A stretch of 52,161 bases of DNA from CAYUMU01 sp964445985 (GTDB lineage Bacteria; Planctomycetota; Planctomycetia; Pirellulales; S012-138): the NCBI GenBank assembly GCA_964445985.1, contig CAYUMU010000048.1, positions 1-52,161 on the forward strand. Reading direction: 5' to 3'. Below are positions 25,701-34,000 of the stretch, piece after piece. A program made the position numbers and the translations under genes. Each line of letters begins with the position of its first letter. Position 1 is the stretch's first letter. The notes below the pieces were generated by a model. That model did no database searches. It saw only the letters and a list, made by a program, of their open reading frames with translations, and was not told where the DNA came from.

Positions 25701-25938
25701 CCTCAAGCGAGCTTTCCAACTATGCACGGCCCGCGAGGCAGACAGTTTGGAACTGGCCATTTTGCAACGCTTACTGGAAGCTCAGCGCACGGCGGCGGCT
25801 AGTGATCCCTCTGGAAAGGGGACTGCCGCGATCGGAGATTTCAAGATGCCTGCCGATTTGGACGCGAAAGAGTTGGCGGCCTGGTATTCCGTGGCCACCA
25901 CGCTGCTCAATTTGGACGAGACCATCACCAAGGAATAG
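22714..25938 (+). CDS. Planctomycete cytochrome c-type protein, DUF1549/DUF1553, with discoidin-like insert (cassette 1)
   Basis: About 1,074 residues. The start is uncertain: ATG 22714 is used, and 22726 and 22855 are alternatives. The hydrophobic export segment is MALLVAFGSSATALA. A planctomycete-type cytochrome domain carries CLECH at about 84-88. DUF1549 follows (about 190-400) with a second haem-type motif, CAQCHDHKFDP, near 371. A middle insert (about 460-640) resembles a galactose-binding/discoidin-like domain (LPGQGPGRGDAQRPNFVLH). DUF1553 (about 750-1015) includes ARVTVNRWWAEIFGQGLV and NRSRTNTPLQALTLLNDP. It is followed after 76 bases by its DUF1501 partner. The function is unknown; an extracytoplasmic redox or carbohydrate-related role is inferred. 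Confidence 0.9.
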   Translation: MVNWMPSRNAYADEASTARNDSHPPRFPRTRRLAPSDIRRGALRRCLMALLVAFGSSATALANEPAAAKVDFASDVYPILRKACLECHGAERQLGDLRLDSAEQAFSSGYVIVEGKPEESELIRRVELPAGHKELMPAVGEPLKARDVTILKRWIAAGALWPEKLELAKHWSYVAPVRPPLPTNQNDRWRRNPVDAFILQGLEQAGLKPSPEAERAVLLRRLSLDLIGLPPTPEEIAAFVADPSEAAYLRTVDELLSRPQFGERWARPWLDLARYADSHGFQRDDLREAWAYRDWVIHALNADMPFDQFSIEQLAGDLLPGATEAQKIATGFHRCTPSNVEAGSEPEETRINQVIDRVNTTGAVWLGATLECAQCHDHKFDPFSQKDYYRLLAFYNNTEIEAERTNPKVPGSIQFIGPKMPLADPALAKQRRELQTELTDVKKQLAARRGVLTDDLDAWAGQLQKSPSEPAQTHVLQVAEFASEQGCESAVLEDGSVLVKGPVVDKDTYQLTVETKLTGIRAIRLETLTHESLPGQGPGRGDAQRPNFVLHAFAMEAAPASEPQAKFQPVSFKGASASFSQARFDVSGAIDASLETAWAINPKFGQPHWASFATEQPVGFAGGTRLSFRLVQNYGGGRTIGRFRLLAETGQASPRDLPAEISNVLAREAKTWKPADRKLLVDHRVAQDAESTRLLKSQAALEKEQKALAPPTTLVMQELETPRMTSIFARGDYRNPNEPVTAGTPQVLHPFNESIANEGRLDRLALARWLMDRENPLVARVTVNRWWAEIFGQGLVATVEDFGLKGEPATHPELLDWLAVEFMDSGWSMKHMIKTMVLSSTYRQSSAITAEQWAADDQNKWYGRGPRLRMSAETIRDNALAIAGLLSLKQGGPPIRPYQPDGVWTKVGGQNYKYEVSPGDERYRRGVYVVLKRGAPYPSFVNFDASARLACTVNRSRTNTPLQALTLLNDPVYVEAALALAERILREMPEAGDGERLKRAFQLCTAREADSLELAILQRLLEAQRTAAASDPSGKGTAAIGDFKMPADLDAKELAAWYSVATTLLNLDETITKE

Positions 25939-26014
25939 TTTCCAGGCGACCCTTTCCCAGCGATGCAATTGCTCACGTCAGCAGCGCAGCGCGACCTACC
26001 GTTCGGATGCAACG

Positions 26015-27484
26015 ATGAATTTTGACTCGCTTCCTGAACCGTCGTGCGGCCGCGGATTTGCGTCGGACTGCCTGCATCGGCGGGGTTTTCTGGGTCGGAG
26101 CGGCTTTGGCTTGGGTGCGTTTGCGTTGGCTTCGCTGCTCGTCAACGAGTCGTCGCAAGCCGCGCCACAGGGCCGCAAGCAACCGCTGGTGGGCCGGCAG
26201 CCTCACTTTGCGGCCCGCGCCAAGCACGTGATTTACCTGCACATGATCGGGGCGCCGAGCCAGATCGATCTGTTCGACGACAAGCCGGCCCTGCGAGAAC
26301 ATCACAACGAGCCCTGCCCCGAGTCGTTCACCGCAGGCAAGGACTTCGCGTTTATTGGCGGAGAACTGCGGCTGGCCGGTTCGCCGTTCAAGTTTGGCCG
26401 GCACGGCGCCAGTGGGCAATCGATGTCGGACTTGTTGCCCAATCTGGCGAAGGTGGCCGATGAGATCGCGATCGTCCGGTCGCTGCATACCGAGGAGATC
26501 AATCACGCGCCGGCCCAAATGTTTCTGCACACCGGGTTCGGGCGCGGCGGTCGTCCCAGCTTTGGCAGCTGGGTAAGCTATGGGCTCGGCTCGGAAAACT
26601 CCGACCTGCCGGCCTTTGTGGTGCTGTTATCGGGTCCCAAGGGGGGCGCTGGCACCAGCCTATGGGCGAATGGCTTCTTGCCCAGCGTGTATCAAGGGAT
26701 TCAGTTCCGAGGCAGCGGCGACCCCGTGCTGTTTCTCTCGAATCCCGAGGGGCACAGCATGACCGATCGCCGGCAGGTGCTCGATTCGTTGGCCCAACTC
26801 AATCGCCAGCGGCTGCAAGTGGTGGGCGATCCGGAAATTGAAACGCGGATCAACCAGTACGAGATGGCCTACCGGATGCAAACTTCGGTGCCTGAGCTAA
26901 TGGATGTGGCCAACGAAACCCAGGAGACGCTTGACCTGTACGGAGTGGAGCCGGGCAAGTCCTCGTTTGCCGCCAACTGCCTGTTGGCCCGCCGGTTGGT
27001 GGAGCGGGGCGTGCGGTTGATTGAGCTGTACGACGCCGATTGGGATCACCACGGCGGGCTGACCACGAGGTTGCCGGCCAAGTGCCGCGATGTTGATCAA
27101 GGCATGTCCGCCCTCGTGGCCGATCTCAAGCAACGCGGCTTGCTCGACGACACGCTGGTGATTTGGGGGGCCGAGTTTGGCCGCACCCCGCTGGCCCAGG
27201 GCTTCAATGGCAACGGCGAGAAAGTCACCGGGGGACGCGATCACCATAGAGACGCCTACACCATGTGGATGGCCGGCGGCGGCATCCGCGGCGGCGTCTC
27301 GCATGGGCAGACCGACGAATTTGGATTCGAGATCGTGGACCAACCTGTCCACGTTCACGACTTGAATGCCACGGTGCTGCACCTGCTGGGCCTGGACCAT
27401 GAGCGGCTGACGTATAAATACCAGGGCCGCGAGTTCCGCCTGACCGATGTGCATGGGAATGTGATCAAGGAGTTGCTGGCTTAG
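26015..27484 (+). CDS. DUF1501 family protein, Tat-type leader (cassette 1 partner)
   Basis: ATG 26015 gives 489 residues; the frame is open further upstream but overlaps the preceding gene. The leader HRRGFLGRSGFGLGAFALAS contains a twin-arginine-like RRGFLGR. The body belongs to DUF1501, which has the alkaline phosphatase/sulfatase-like fold: KHVIYLHMIGAPSQIDLFDDK, ELYDADWDHHGGL, DDTLVIWGAEFGRTP, GRDHHRDAYTMWMAGGG and HDLNATVLHLLGLDHERLTY, with many potential metal-binding Asp and His residues. It is likely a folded, metal-containing periplasmic enzyme acting with the adjacent cytochrome-like protein. The reaction is unknown. Confidence 0.9.
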   Translation: MNFDSLPEPSCGRGFASDCLHRRGFLGRSGFGLGAFALASLLVNESSQAAPQGRKQPLVGRQPHFAARAKHVIYLHMIGAPSQIDLFDDKPALREHHNEPCPESFTAGKDFAFIGGELRLAGSPFKFGRHGASGQSMSDLLPNLAKVADEIAIVRSLHTEEINHAPAQMFLHTGFGRGGRPSFGSWVSYGLGSENSDLPAFVVLLSGPKGGAGTSLWANGFLPSVYQGIQFRGSGDPVLFLSNPEGHSMTDRRQVLDSLAQLNRQRLQVVGDPEIETRINQYEMAYRMQTSVPELMDVANETQETLDLYGVEPGKSSFAANCLLARRLVERGVRLIELYDADWDHHGGLTTRLPAKCRDVDQGMSALVADLKQRGLLDDTLVIWGAEFGRTPLAQGFNGNGEKVTGGRDHHRDAYTMWMAGGGIRGGVSHGQTDEFGFEIVDQPVHVHDLNATVLHLLGLDHERLTYKYQGREFRLTDVHGNVIKELLA

Positions 27485-27664
27485 GTTGGCCGGTTGGCGA
27501 AGACCACGCTCGCACCCGCGCCACACGCACGCTTGGCCGAGACGGCCAAGCCACGTGGGCTGCAATTCCGCTCAAGCTCGCAGGCATCGCAAGCCGATAG
27601 GGAAGGAATCGCCAGCGGGCAGCAAAGCGCAGCCGATCGAGGGGAAGGAATCGACTCCCCTCGG

Positions 27665-27693
27665 TTGACACTTGCGGCCCAGATGAGTAATTT
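27665..27693 (+). promoter_or_regulatory. Promoter of tRNA-Glu
   Basis: TTGACA (27665-27670), a 17-base spacer and TAATTT (27688-27693) lie 25 bases before the tRNA. The perfect -35 and spacing make this the best sigma-70 promoter in the window. Confidence 0.7.
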
Positions 27694-27718
27694 TTAAGTG
27701 TTCGCTCGACCTGGATTT

Positions 27719-27791
27719 GCCCCCATCGTCTAGTGGCCCAGGACGTCGGGTTCTCAGCCCGAAAACAGGGGTTCGACTCCCCTTGGGGGTA
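27719..27791 (+). tRNA. tRNA-Glu (anticodon CTC)
   Basis: A 73-base cloverleaf. Acceptor GCCCCCA pairs with TGGGGGT (first pair G-U), the anticodon stem TCGGG/CCCGA encloses loop TTCTCAG with anticodon CTC, and the T arm is CAGGGGTTCGACTCCCCTT. The discriminator base is A and CCA is not encoded. It reads GAG. A terminator follows immediately and a promoter precedes it, so it is a single-gene unit. Confidence 0.93.
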
Positions 27792-27797
27792 CTTTTT

Positions 27798-27822
27798 AAG
27801 CCGCACTTGTGCGGCTTTCTTT
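27798..27822 (+). terminator. Rho-independent terminator of tRNA-Glu
   Basis: AAGCCGCA-CTTG-TGCGGCTT forms an 8-bp stem with a tetraloop, followed by TCTTTTT, seven bases after the tRNA. Confidence 0.85.
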
Positions 27823-28110
27823 TTGCGCGGATCGTGCCGTGTCTGTCGGATTGGGGAGACTTGCGTCGCCGCCTGGGGGGCATGCCCTCCGCGATCACCA
27901 CGCCACACGAGTAAGGACCGGGCCTGTTCCCATAATGCTCCTGGTGGCTCCGCGGCATCTTCTGGTTGCAAGAAGGGGGCGATTCTTTGAATCGACATCC
28001 TGCGCGGTCCCTTCTGTACGTTATGGCTCGACGGTATACTTACCAACCCCATTTGCTTGGAAGAGTTCGCGGCCGCGGCTCTTTTTTCTCCTTGTGTTGT
28101 ACCGAGCGAT

Positions 28111-29124
28111 ATGACAAGCGTTGCCATTTTGGGCGCCACCGGCTATTCGGCGCTAGAACTGATCAAGATCCTGCTGCGGCACCCGGGGGCGGAAATCACT
28201 GCGCTGACCAGCCGCCAGGAAGGCAGCCCTCCGATTGCCAAGGTGCATCCGTCGCTGGCGGGCCGGATCGATATGCGGTGCGACGACCTGGAGCCGGCGG
28301 AAATTACGGCCCGGGCCGAGTGCGTGTTCTGCTGTCTTCCGCACGGGGTAACCACGGCCTGGGTGCCGAAGATTCTGGCCGGCGGCGCTCGGGCCATCGA
28401 TTTGAGCGCCGATTACCGACTGAAAGACCCCGAGGTCTACGCCCAGTGGTATGGCGAAAAACACGGCGACCCCGAGCATTTGCCGAAAGCCGTGTACGGA
28501 CTGCCGGAGTTGTTTCGGGAGGAAATCCGCGACGCCAAACTGATCGCGAATCCCGGGTGTTACCCCACCTCGGCCATCGTGGCGCTGTCGCCTTTTTTGC
28601 AGGCCGGGTTGATCGAACCGCGCACGATTATCGTGGACTCGAAGAGCGGCATTTCGGGCGCCGGCCGGCAACCCAAGTTGGGCACGCATTTTCCCGAGTG
28701 CAATGAAAGCGTTTCCGCCTACAACGTGGGCAAGCACCGGCACACGCCCGAGATTGAGCAGATTCTAGGGCATGCGGCTGGTGAAACGGTGGAAGTCATT
28801 TTCACCCCGCATTTGATTCCCATGGATCGCGGCATCCTGACGACCACCTATTCCACCCCCAAGGCGCCGGTCAGCGAAGAACAACTGTTCCAAACGCTGC
28901 GGGCCTTCTACGCCAGCCATCCTTTTGTACGGGTGGTGGACCATTTGCCGTCGACCAAGGACAGCGTGCACACCAACTTCTGCGACGTGACGGTGCGGGT
29001 GGTGCGGGGCAAGGTAGTGACCGTCAGTTGCGAAGACAACCTGATCAAGGGCGCCTCGGGGGCGGCCGTGCAGAACTTCAACCTGATGTTCGGCCACGAC
29101 GAAACCACGGCGTTGTACTTCTAA
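28111..29124 (+). CDS. argC: N-acetyl-gamma-glutamyl-phosphate reductase (arginine biosynthesis)
   Basis: From ATG 28111 (MTSVAILGATGYSALELIKI) the protein is 337 residues, the usual length. It has an N-terminal NADP-binding GATGYSALEL motif and the catalytic Cys150 in NPGCYPTSAI. A conserved HRHTPEIEQ lies near residue 210 and a C-terminal SCEDNLIKGASGAAVQN motif is typical of ArgC. It reduces N-acetyl-glutamyl phosphate in the third step of arginine synthesis. An upstream in-frame ATG at 28057 would add 18 unrelated residues. No other arg gene is adjacent. Confidence 0.96.
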   Translation: MTSVAILGATGYSALELIKILLRHPGAEITALTSRQEGSPPIAKVHPSLAGRIDMRCDDLEPAEITARAECVFCCLPHGVTTAWVPKILAGGARAIDLSADYRLKDPEVYAQWYGEKHGDPEHLPKAVYGLPELFREEIRDAKLIANPGCYPTSAIVALSPFLQAGLIEPRTIIVDSKSGISGAGRQPKLGTHFPECNESVSAYNVGKHRHTPEIEQILGHAAGETVEVIFTPHLIPMDRGILTTTYSTPKAPVSEEQLFQTLRAFYASHPFVRVVDHLPSTKDSVHTNFCDVTVRVVRGKVVTVSCEDNLIKGASGAAVQNFNLMFGHDETTALYF

Positions 29125-29191
29125 TCGCCGCGAGTTTCCGCACGTTTCCGCAAGGCGGAAGGGCAACTCTGCGCCCTGCCCGTGGCCATTT

Positions 29192-29243
29192 TTGAATTCC
29201 GGCCAGAATTATCTATAATCTGGGCAGCCGGATTATCTATAAT
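29192..29243 (+). promoter_or_regulatory. Promoter with two palindromic operator-like sites upstream of phyH-gntR
   Basis: TTGAAT (29192-29197), 16 bases, then TATAAT (29214-29219) form a promoter. The -10 lies inside ATTAT-CT-ATAAT (29208-29219), a perfect 5-bp inverted repeat. The identical 12 bases recur at 29232-29243, 24 bases downstream, about two helical turns plus. Each match extends one more base (C). A repressor could bind cooperatively to both; the GntR regulator encoded downstream is the natural candidate. Confidence 0.6.
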
Positions 29244-29335
29244 CGGGAAAGCAATGGCGGCGCGCATCTCGCGGGCGCCGTTCGCATGAATTGCCTGCTT
29301 CGTATTGCCCCCCCTGCCTCCAATTATCGCGCGCC

Positions 29336-30166
29336 ATGAGAGCTTCGTTCAACGCGGTTCCCACCTCCGCCGAGTTGCGGCAGTTCGAGCGGGATCTGCG
29401 GTTTTATCCTGCGACGACCGTCCACCCGATGGTGCTGTCGAACCAACAGATTCAGGATTTTAACCGCGATGGATATCTGCGTGGGCTGAGGGCCTTTGCG
29501 GCGTCGCAGGTTGAAGCGGTGCGGAGCTACTTCGATGGGCTTTTGGCCCGCGTGCTGGCTGAAGGCGGAGACAGTTACTCCATCAGTACAGCCCATCTGA
29601 AGTATGGGCCGGTTTACGATTTGCTGGTGCACCCCAAGATTGTGGCGGTGGTGCGCGACCTGCTGGGCGACGACGTGATTGGCTGGGGGTCGCACTTCTT
29701 TTGCAAACTGCCGCGCGATGGCAAGCAAGTGGCCTGGCACCAGGACGCCAGCTATTGGCCGCTGACGCCCTCGAAGACCGTCACGGTGTGGTTGGCCATC
29801 GACGATGCCGACGAAGAGAACGCCTGCATGAAGTTTATTGCCGGCTCGCACCACCATGGTCACCTCACCTATCGCGAGAGCAGCGAGGCCGATCATAATG
29901 TGCTGAATCAGTCGATTGAAAATCCCGAGCAGTACGGCACGGTGGTTTGCGACCAGCTTTTGGCCGGCGAGTTTTCGGTGCATTCTGACTTGCTGCTACA
30001 CGGTTCGGAGGCGAACGCTTCGGATCGGCGGCGGTGTGGGCTCACGCTGCGGTATTGCACGCCCGACGTGAGGGCTGGCAACAATTGGCATGCAAAGGGC
30101 GTGGTGGTGGCGGGCCGCGACGAATCGGGCCATTGGGCCAATCCACCTCGGCCGGAGGATGCATGA
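29336..30166 (+). CDS. Phytanoyl-CoA dioxygenase (PhyH) family, Fe(II)/2-oxoglutarate-type
   Basis: From ATG 29336 the protein is 276 residues; 29429 (MVLSNQQIQDFNRDGYLRGL) would give 245 and matches the family start. The metal triad is visible as H135-Q-D137 (VAWHQDASYWP) and distal H222 (SDLLLHGSEAN), with an arginine-rich RRRCGLTLRY after it for 2-oxoglutarate. Such enzymes hydroxylate small molecules; the substrate is unknown. The last 4 bases overlap the start of the GntR gene (ATGA), so the two are coupled. The regulator may sense the enzyme's substrate or product. Confidence 0.88.
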   Translation: MRASFNAVPTSAELRQFERDLRFYPATTVHPMVLSNQQIQDFNRDGYLRGLRAFAASQVEAVRSYFDGLLARVLAEGGDSYSISTAHLKYGPVYDLLVHPKIVAVVRDLLGDDVIGWGSHFFCKLPRDGKQVAWHQDASYWPLTPSKTVTVWLAIDDADEENACMKFIAGSHHHGHLTYRESSEADHNVLNQSIENPEQYGTVVCDQLLAGEFSVHSDLLLHGSEANASDRRRCGLTLRYCTPDVRAGNNWHAKGVVVAGRDESGHWANPPRPEDA

Positions 30167-30888
30167 TGGCCTCGGTTCGAACTAAACCGCCACTCATGCG
30201 GCCCGTTCACGAAGCCCGCATCGATCATGGGCAGCGACGAAAGACCGTGGTCAAGCAGCTATTGGCCGCCATCTTTCAAGGCGAGTTGAAGGCCGGAGAG
30301 CGACTGATCATTCAAGACCTGGCCAAACGGTTGGGAGTGAGCCCGACGCCCATCCGCGAGGCGCTGGTGGAATTGGAGGGGATCGGGATCATCGACTTCA
30401 TTCCCAACTGTGGCGGCGTGGTGCGAGAGGTCACGGGCAACGATGTCAAAGAAGTTTGCCAGGTTCGCAAAGCCTTGGAATGCGAAGCCACGCGCAGCGC
30501 GTGCGGCCGCATCGAACGAGCCAAGCTGGAAGAATTGGCGGAAGCGTTCCGCAGGGTGCGATCGGCCAAACGCCACGGCGCTACCTTTGTGGAGAAGGCC
30601 AGGCAGTTGGACAGCCAACTTCACGACCTGATTGCCCAGAGTTGCGGGAACCGCTTTTTAGCGGGCGAACTCGAGCGAATGAAGCTGCTATTTCGGGCAT
30701 TCCGCGATGCCAGTTGGGAAAAGCGGTTGGCCCATAATGACTGCCTGCGGGTAGCCGAAGAGGCGACTGAGCATTTGGCGATTGTGGAGCCGCTGATTGC
30801 TGGCGACGGCGAGCGGGCTTCGCAGGCGATGGCAAATCACATTCAGTCGGGCGAAGAATATTGGAGCCGAGGGCTGCGGGCGAATTAA
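30163..30888 (+). CDS. GntR-family transcriptional regulator, FCD (FadR-type) subfamily
   Basis: GGAGG ends 4 bases before ATG 30163 (or 7 before the adjacent ATG 30166), giving 241 residues. The N-terminal winged helix at about 20-85 includes GELKAGERLIIQDLAKRLGV and SPTPIREALVELEGIGII. The C-terminal all-helical FCD domain (about 95-235) has HDLIAQSCGN and EHLAIVEPLIAGDGERASQA with the expected metal/ligand-binding acid and His positions. It overlaps the PhyH gene by 4 bases and probably controls this operon through the doubled palindrome at 29208-29243, in response to a carboxylic acid-like ligand. Confidence 0.93.
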   Translation: MMASVRTKPPLMRPVHEARIDHGQRRKTVVKQLLAAIFQGELKAGERLIIQDLAKRLGVSPTPIREALVELEGIGIIDFIPNCGGVVREVTGNDVKEVCQVRKALECEATRSACGRIERAKLEELAEAFRRVRSAKRHGATFVEKARQLDSQLHDLIAQSCGNRFLAGELERMKLLFRAFRDASWEKRLAHNDCLRVAEEATEHLAIVEPLIAGDGERASQAMANHIQSGEEYWSRGLRAN

Positions 30889-30971
30889 GACACGGATTGC
30901 GCGGGCAGCGCACCGTTGAGGAAATAGCTCATCAGATTGTGCTGACGATCGCTGAGAGCCGAACTTGCGTT

Positions 30972-31001
30972 TTGCTTTATCGTCCGCCAGCGCGGTATAT
31001 A
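30972..31001 (+). promoter_or_regulatory. Possible promoter of cassette 2
   Basis: TTGCTT (30972-30977), an 18-base spacer and TATATA (30996-31001) lie 29 bases before the gene start, which also has AGGAAAAGGA as ribosome site. Confidence 0.45.
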
Positions 31002-31029
31002 TAGAATTTCAGGAAAAGGATCGCAGCCT

Positions 31030-34000
31030 ATGCGTTTTGCATTCTCTCGGATCGCCGGAACAGGTCGCCATGGCGGCTGGCCGCTGATCGTGGTATTGCT
31101 GGTGGCGGCTGGGTGGGGGCTGCCAGCTTCGGCGAGAGCGGAAAGCCCGCTGGAGTACAACCGCGACGTGCGACCGATTTTGGCCGAGAATTGCTTTGCC
31201 TGCCATGGCGCCGATAGCGCCGCGCGAAAGGCAGAACTGCGATTGGACCAGCGCGACGCGGCCGTGGATTTTGGCGCCATTGTGCCGGGCAAGCCGGAGC
31301 AAAGCGCGTTGCTAGAACGCGTGCTATCGAACGACGCGGACAGCTTGATGCCGCCGCCCGAAACCAAGAAAACACTCACGGTGGCCGAAAAAGCTATTTT
31401 GAAGCGGTGGATCACGGAAGGGGCCGCGTATCAACCGCATTGGTCGTTCATGGCTCCCACGCGGCCAGAACTGCCTAAGGTTAAAAACGCTGCATGGGGC
31501 AAGAACGCCATCGATCGCTTTGTGCTGGCGAACTTGGAAGAGGCCGGCCTTTCGCCTGCTCCCCAAGCGGAACCGCGGACGTTGTTTCGGCGGTTGCATT
31601 TGGATGTGACCGGCCTGCCGCCTTCGCCCGAAGATATGGAAGCATTCGTGCGCGACTTTGGCCAGCGCGGCGACGTGGCGCTGTCGGAATGGATTGACCG
31701 CCTGATGAAATCGCCGGCCTGGGGTGAACACCGCGGCCGGTATTGGTTGGATGCAGCGCGGTATGGCGACACGCACGGCTTGCACTTCGACAATTATCGC
31801 GAAATGTGGCCCTATCGCGATTGGGTGATCCGCTCGTTCAATGCCAACCAACCCTTCGATCGGTTTACGGTGGAGCAGATCGCGGGCGACTTGCTGGAGA
31901 ATCCGAGCGAAGACCAACTTATTGCCACGGGATTTCAGCGTTGCAATATCACGACCAATGAGGGCGGCACCATCGACGCTGAGAATCTGGCCAATTACGC
32001 GGCCGATCGCGTGCAGACCTTTGGCTGGGTTTATCTGGGCTTAACCACGAATTGTGCCCAATGCCATGATCACAAGTTCGATCCGATTACTCAGCACGAC
32101 TATTACTCACTGGCCGCGTTCTTTCGCAATACAACGCAAGGTCCCAAAGACGGAAACGTGAAAGATGGCCGCGGCCCGCTGCTGGTGCTGCCGGCCGAAG
32201 CGGATAAGGAGCGGTGGAAGTCACTGCCAGGCGAAATCGCCGCGGCCAAGAGTCAGCTTGAGCAGCATAAGCGGCAGGCGCAGCCCAAGTTTGAAGCGTG
32301 GATCGCAAAGGCGACCGCGGCGGGGCTCGAGGAGCAACTACCAAGCGATGAACTGATATTGCATGTTCCGCTGGTTGAAGGACAAGGAGATGAGATTCAA
32401 AGCCTGGGCGAGAGCCCAGCTACCCATCAGGCCACGGGCAGCATTGAATGGCAGCCCAATGGCAAGCTCGGATCGGCCGCCGTGCTGAAGTCGGGCAGCA
32501 CCTTCGAACTGGGCGACCTGGCCGATTTGGAAAAGGATCAGGCGTTCAGCTACGGGGCCTGGGTGCGCACGGCGAAGGCCGACGCCATGGCCGCCATTTT
32601 GGCCAGGATGGACGAAGGAGCGGCGCATCGCGGCTGGGACCTCTGGCAAAATGGCGCGGAGTTTGCGGTGCATATCGTCGACACGTGGCCGTCTAACGCC
32701 ATTAAGGTTTCGACACAAGGCGCGGCGGGCAAGCCGGGGCAATGGCAGCATGTCTTGATGACCTACGACGGGTCGGGCAAACCGGCTGGCGTGCGAATCT
32801 ATGTCAATGGCAAAGAGCAAAAACTGAAGGTCGACCAGGGCTCACTCAAGGCCAACGCCAGCATCCGCGCGAAAACGCCGCTGCGGATTGGCCAGCGTAG
32901 CCGAGGTTCTGTATTCGAGGGGGGGTCCGTTCAGGATGTCAGAATCTATGGTCGGCAATTGACCGCTAGCGAAGTGGGCGCACTGTCAGGAATTGCCGAG
33001 TTGGCAGCCATTCTCGGCCGAGACCCTTCCAAACGCACGGCGCCGCAACAAGCGGCGCTGCTGGAGCACTATCTCACGGTGCAAGATGACAAGCATCCGG
33101 CGTTGGCCAAGGCGGTTGTTGATCTGGAAGCCGAGTTGGAAGCCATTCGAGCTCGGAGCCCGATCACACATATTCAGGAGGAGAAGCCGGGCAGCCAGGC
33201 GATGGCCAACATTCTGATGCGTGGTGAATATGACCGGCCAGCGGATGAGGTGGAGGCCGCTCCGCCTGCTTTCCTGCATCCGCTGAGCGAGGGCGCGCCG
33301 CGGAATCGGCTGGGTTTGGCGTTGTGGCTGGTGGACTCGGCCAATCCGCTTACAGCCCGAGTGACGGTGAACCGTTTCTGGCAGCAGGTGTTTGGCCGGG
33401 GACTCGTGACGACGTCGGAAGATTTTGGGGTGATGGGCGCGTTGCCAAGCCATCCCGAATTGCTGGATTGGCTGGCCCTGGATTTCCAGGAGAACGGTTG
33501 GGATGTCAAGCGGCAGTTCAAGCAAATGCTGATGAGCGCCACGTATCGGCAGGCCGCGTTAACCACGGCGGAGAAGCTCGACAAGGACCGCGACAACCTG
33601 CTGCTGTCGCGCGGTCCGCGGTTTCGGATGGATGGCGAAATGCTGCGCGATGTGGCGCTGGCCAGCAGCGGCTTGCTGTCGTCGAAAATGTATGGCCCGG
33701 GAGTGAAGCCGTATCAGCCGGAGGCGCTGTGGGACATTGTGGGCCTGCCGGGCGGCGATACGCGGAAGTACGTTCAGGATCATGGTGAAGATCTCTATCG
33801 CCGCAGTTTGTATACGTTTTGGAAACGAATGTCGCCCCCGCCGAATCTAGAAGTCTTCAACGCGCCCAGTCGGGAGGTATGTGCCGTGCGCCGCGAGCGG
33901 ACCAACACGCCGTTGCAAGCGCTGGTGACTTTAAACGATCCTCAATTCGTGGAGGCAGCCCGACGGCTGGCGGAGTTGGCCCTGGGTTCGGCCGGAACCG

